From an uncultured Tabrizicola sp. (GTDB taxonomy: Bacteria > Pseudomonadota > Alphaproteobacteria > Rhodobacterales > Rhodobacteraceae): a DNA stretch of 7,723 nt. The DNA lies in the NCBI GenBank assembly GCA_937858255.1, contig CALLZQ010000794.1, forward strand, positions 1 to 7,723. Direction: 5' to 3'. Shown here piece after piece: positions 6,177 through 7,723 of this stretch. The position numbers were made by a program, and so were the translations under genes. Under the pieces are notes generated by a model. It had not been told where the DNA came from, searched no databases, and was given only the letters and a program-made list of their open reading frames with translations. Position 1 is the stretch's first letter. Every line of letters begins with the position of its first letter.

Positions 6177-7060
6177 TGGAAAATCTTGTCCAAAGCCTGG
6201 TTGACGCCATCAGCATGGGTAGCCTGTTCGCCCTGATGGCACTCGGCATCGGCCTTGTGTTCGGCATCATGCGGTTGGTCAACTTTGCGCATGGTGAACT
6301 GGTGATGATCGGTGGCTATGCGCTGTTGCTGCTGTCGGATATGCCGGATGCCATCGCCGCCGTGCTGGTGATCGTCATTGTCATCATGGTCGCGCTGGCC
6401 ATGGAGCGATTGGCCTTCCGGCCCCTGCGACAGCGCAGCGTCCCAACCCTGCTGATCGGGTCTTTCACTGTCAGCTTTCTGTTGCAAAACCTTGTCCTGA
6501 TGACTATCGGGGCCACGCCGCGCGGCGTCAATTTCGGCTCGTCGCTGCTCAAAAGTGTCAGCTTCGGCAAGATCAGCGTGTCTTACCTGCAAATCGTGAT
6601 GATCGTGACCACGCTGCTGCTGCTTGTCGGCCTGGCCTCCTTCCTGAAATATAGTCGCTATGGCATCCAGATGCGCGCTGCCGCCGAGAATTTCAGGATG
6701 GCCACCCTTTTGGGCGTCAAGGCCAACCGCATCATCGCGGTGGCTTTTGCCGGAAGCGGTCTGCTGGCGGGTGTTGTCTCACTGCTTTATGTGGCGCAGA
6801 TCGGTGCGCTGACGCCACAGCTTGGCTTGCAACCGGCGGTCATAGGCTTTGTCGCAACCGTTATCGGTGGTCTTGGCAGCCTTACAGGGGCGGCAATAGG
6901 TGGCTTTGTGATCGGAAGCCTGACCGTGCTGATTGAGATGATGCTGCCACTTGAGCTGCGGCCGTTCCGGGATGCCTTTCTTTATTCGATCCTGTTTGCC
7001 CTTCTCCTTATAAGACCGCGCGGCATCATCATTCTGCCTTGGGTCAGGGAGCGTGTCTGA
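6176..7060 (+). CDS. LivH-like inner-membrane permease
   Basis: This is one of the two membrane subunits forming the translocation path. It has 294 residues, the usual LivH size, and is strongly hydrophobic, with about eight membrane segments (approximately 8-31, 36-54, 58-76, 91-112, 137-157, 185-208, 220-247 and 265-283). The signature block GLVFGIMRLVNFAHGELVMI (26-45) is the classic LivH N-terminal motif. RYGIQMRAAAENFRMATLLG (161-180) is the cytoplasmic EAA-like loop that docks on the ATPases, and GGLGSLTGAAIGG (231-243) is the conserved late glycine-rich stretch. Its ATG overlaps the LivF-like stop as TGATG, and its own stop overlaps the next ATG in the same way, so the three genes are almost certainly co-translated. 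Confidence 0.93.
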   Translation: MENLVQSLVDAISMGSLFALMALGIGLVFGIMRLVNFAHGELVMIGGYALLLLSDMPDAIAAVLVIVIVIMVALAMERLAFRPLRQRSVPTLLIGSFTVSFLLQNLVLMTIGATPRGVNFGSSLLKSVSFGKISVSYLQIVMIVTTLLLLVGLASFLKYSRYGIQMRAAAENFRMATLLGVKANRIIAVAFAGSGLLAGVVSLLYVAQIGALTPQLGLQPAVIGFVATVIGGLGSLTGAAIGGFVIGSLTVLIEMMLPLELRPFRDAFLYSILFALLLIRPRGIIILPWVRERV

Positions 7061-7723
7061 TGAACTTGCTACGCATGTTTGCCACCCCACTGCGCGACCT
7101 AGCGCCGCTGATCCTGATTTTGGTCACCCTTGTGGTGTTGGCATCCTTTGGTCCGGCATCACTTGACCGCACCGTCACCGACTGGCTGATCAAACTTGTC
7201 GTGGTGATCGGGCTGTTCATCTTCATCGGCAATACCGGTGTGATCTCTTTTGGCCATATGAGCTTTATGGCGATCGGGGCCTATGTTTCAGCATGGCTGA
7301 CCATTGCGCCCATGATGAAGCAGATGCGCCTGCATGATTTGCCTGACTTCATTCAGACAACCCAGTTGGATGTGTTTTCTGCCAGCCTGTTCGCAGGTGT
7401 CGCCGGTGGCCTCGCGGCTTTTGTGGTTGGAATCCCGCTGCTGCGCTTGACCGGCATCTCGGCCAGCATCGGCACTTTCGCGGTGTTGATCGTTACAAAC
7501 TCGGTGGCTGGGAACTGGGATGGTCTGACGGGCGGGCGTGGGTCGCTAATTGGTCTGCCGGTCTATGTCACGCCTTGGGTGGCCTGCGCATGGTCAATTG
7601 CTGCTTTGGTGATTGCATGGGCGCTGACCCGAAGCCGACTTGGCCTTATGATCCGCGCGGCGCGCGGGGACGAGGTGGCGGCGCGGGCTGCGGGCGTTAA
7701 CATCTATCGCCAGCGTCTGATTG
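7060..7723 (+). CDS. LivM-like inner-membrane permease, cut by window end
   Basis: This is the second membrane subunit. It starts at the ATG that overlaps the preceding stop (TGATG) and stays open to the window edge, so 221 codons are visible of an expected 300-400. After a hydrophobic N-terminus, the LivM block GNTGVISFGHMSFMAIGAY (57-75) is clear. LTGGRGSLIGLP (156-167) matches the conserved glycine-rich periplasmic stretch, and RLGLMIRAARGDEVAARAAG (193-212) is the EAA-like loop that contacts the ATPases. The segment 86-105 between membrane helices is hydrophilic. No frameshift is seen. With this gene the operon has every subunit of a HAAT importer, in the order K-G-F-H-M rather than the K-H-M-G-F order of E. 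coli. Confidence 0.92.
   Translation, partial: MNLLRMFATPLRDLAPLILILVTLVVLASFGPASLDRTVTDWLIKLVVVIGLFIFIGNTGVISFGHMSFMAIGAYVSAWLTIAPMMKQMRLHDLPDFIQTTQLDVFSASLFAGVAGGLAAFVVGIPLLRLTGISASIGTFAVLIVTNSVAGNWDGLTGGRGSLIGLPVYVTPWVACAWSIAALVIAWALTRSRLGLMIRAARGDEVAARAAGVNIYRQRLI

Noticed and set aside
6143..6592. A 149-codon minus-strand frame rich in His, Asp and Gln opposite the LivH-like gene
   Set aside because: The composition (repeated DDH, QQ, DHD) is what the antisense of a hydrophobic membrane-protein gene gives; there is no supporting motif or start signal.
1..7723. tRNA, rRNA, CRISPR array, toxin-antitoxin or defence genes
   Set aside because: I looked for cloverleaf-like tracts, regular direct repeats with spacers and small paired genes and saw none that could be supported.

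Overview
The window looks like an accessory stretch of an alphaproteobacterial genome, most likely from a Rhodobacteraceae/Paracoccus-type organism, either on a plasmid or in a chromosomal island. This rests on the high GC content, the style of the transposases (IS5-, IS21- and IS481-like proteins common in that group) and the gene content. It is an inference and no taxonomic marker gene is present.

The left part (1 to about 3,075) is a graveyard of insertion sequences. It starts with the 3' portion of an IS5-family element whose transposase frame is open and intact but enters from outside the window (3-1010). The element's right end is best placed at 1125, followed by TTAG, which fits the YTAR target of IS5 elements. 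Next to it, on the minus strand, lies a short C-terminal scrap of an IS481-like transposase, apparently cut by the IS5 insertion. This scrap is fused in frame to a decayed gene for a small secreted protein (1653 down to about 1187) that has a clear signal peptide and a one-base frameshift near 1530. From about 1713 to 3055-3072 lies a dead IS21-family element: istA has lost its 5' part and carries a nonsense codon and two frameshifts, and istB is cut by a stop after 44 codons.

The spacer from 3056 to 3470 holds the eroded istB tail, two adjacent stem-loops (3311-3356), a possible promoter, a perfect 17-bp dyad that could be an operator (3424-3440) and a strong Shine-Dalgarno sequence.

The right part (3471 to the window end) is one tightly packed operon for a HAAT/LIV-type branched-chain-amino-acid-family ABC importer. 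The order is periplasmic binding protein, LivG-like ATPase, LivF-like ATPase, LivH-like permease, LivM-like permease (cut by the window edge). The last four genes overlap by 1-11 bases, which suggests translational coupling. The binding protein captures a solute in the periplasm, the two permeases form the channel and the two ATPases drive it. Its ligand-binding loop differs from that of true Leu/Ile/Val-binding proteins, so the substrate is open.

I did not find evidence for a wholly new system. The points most worth a second look are the transporter's unknown ligand, its upstream dyad, and the decayed secreted protein in the IS cluster.
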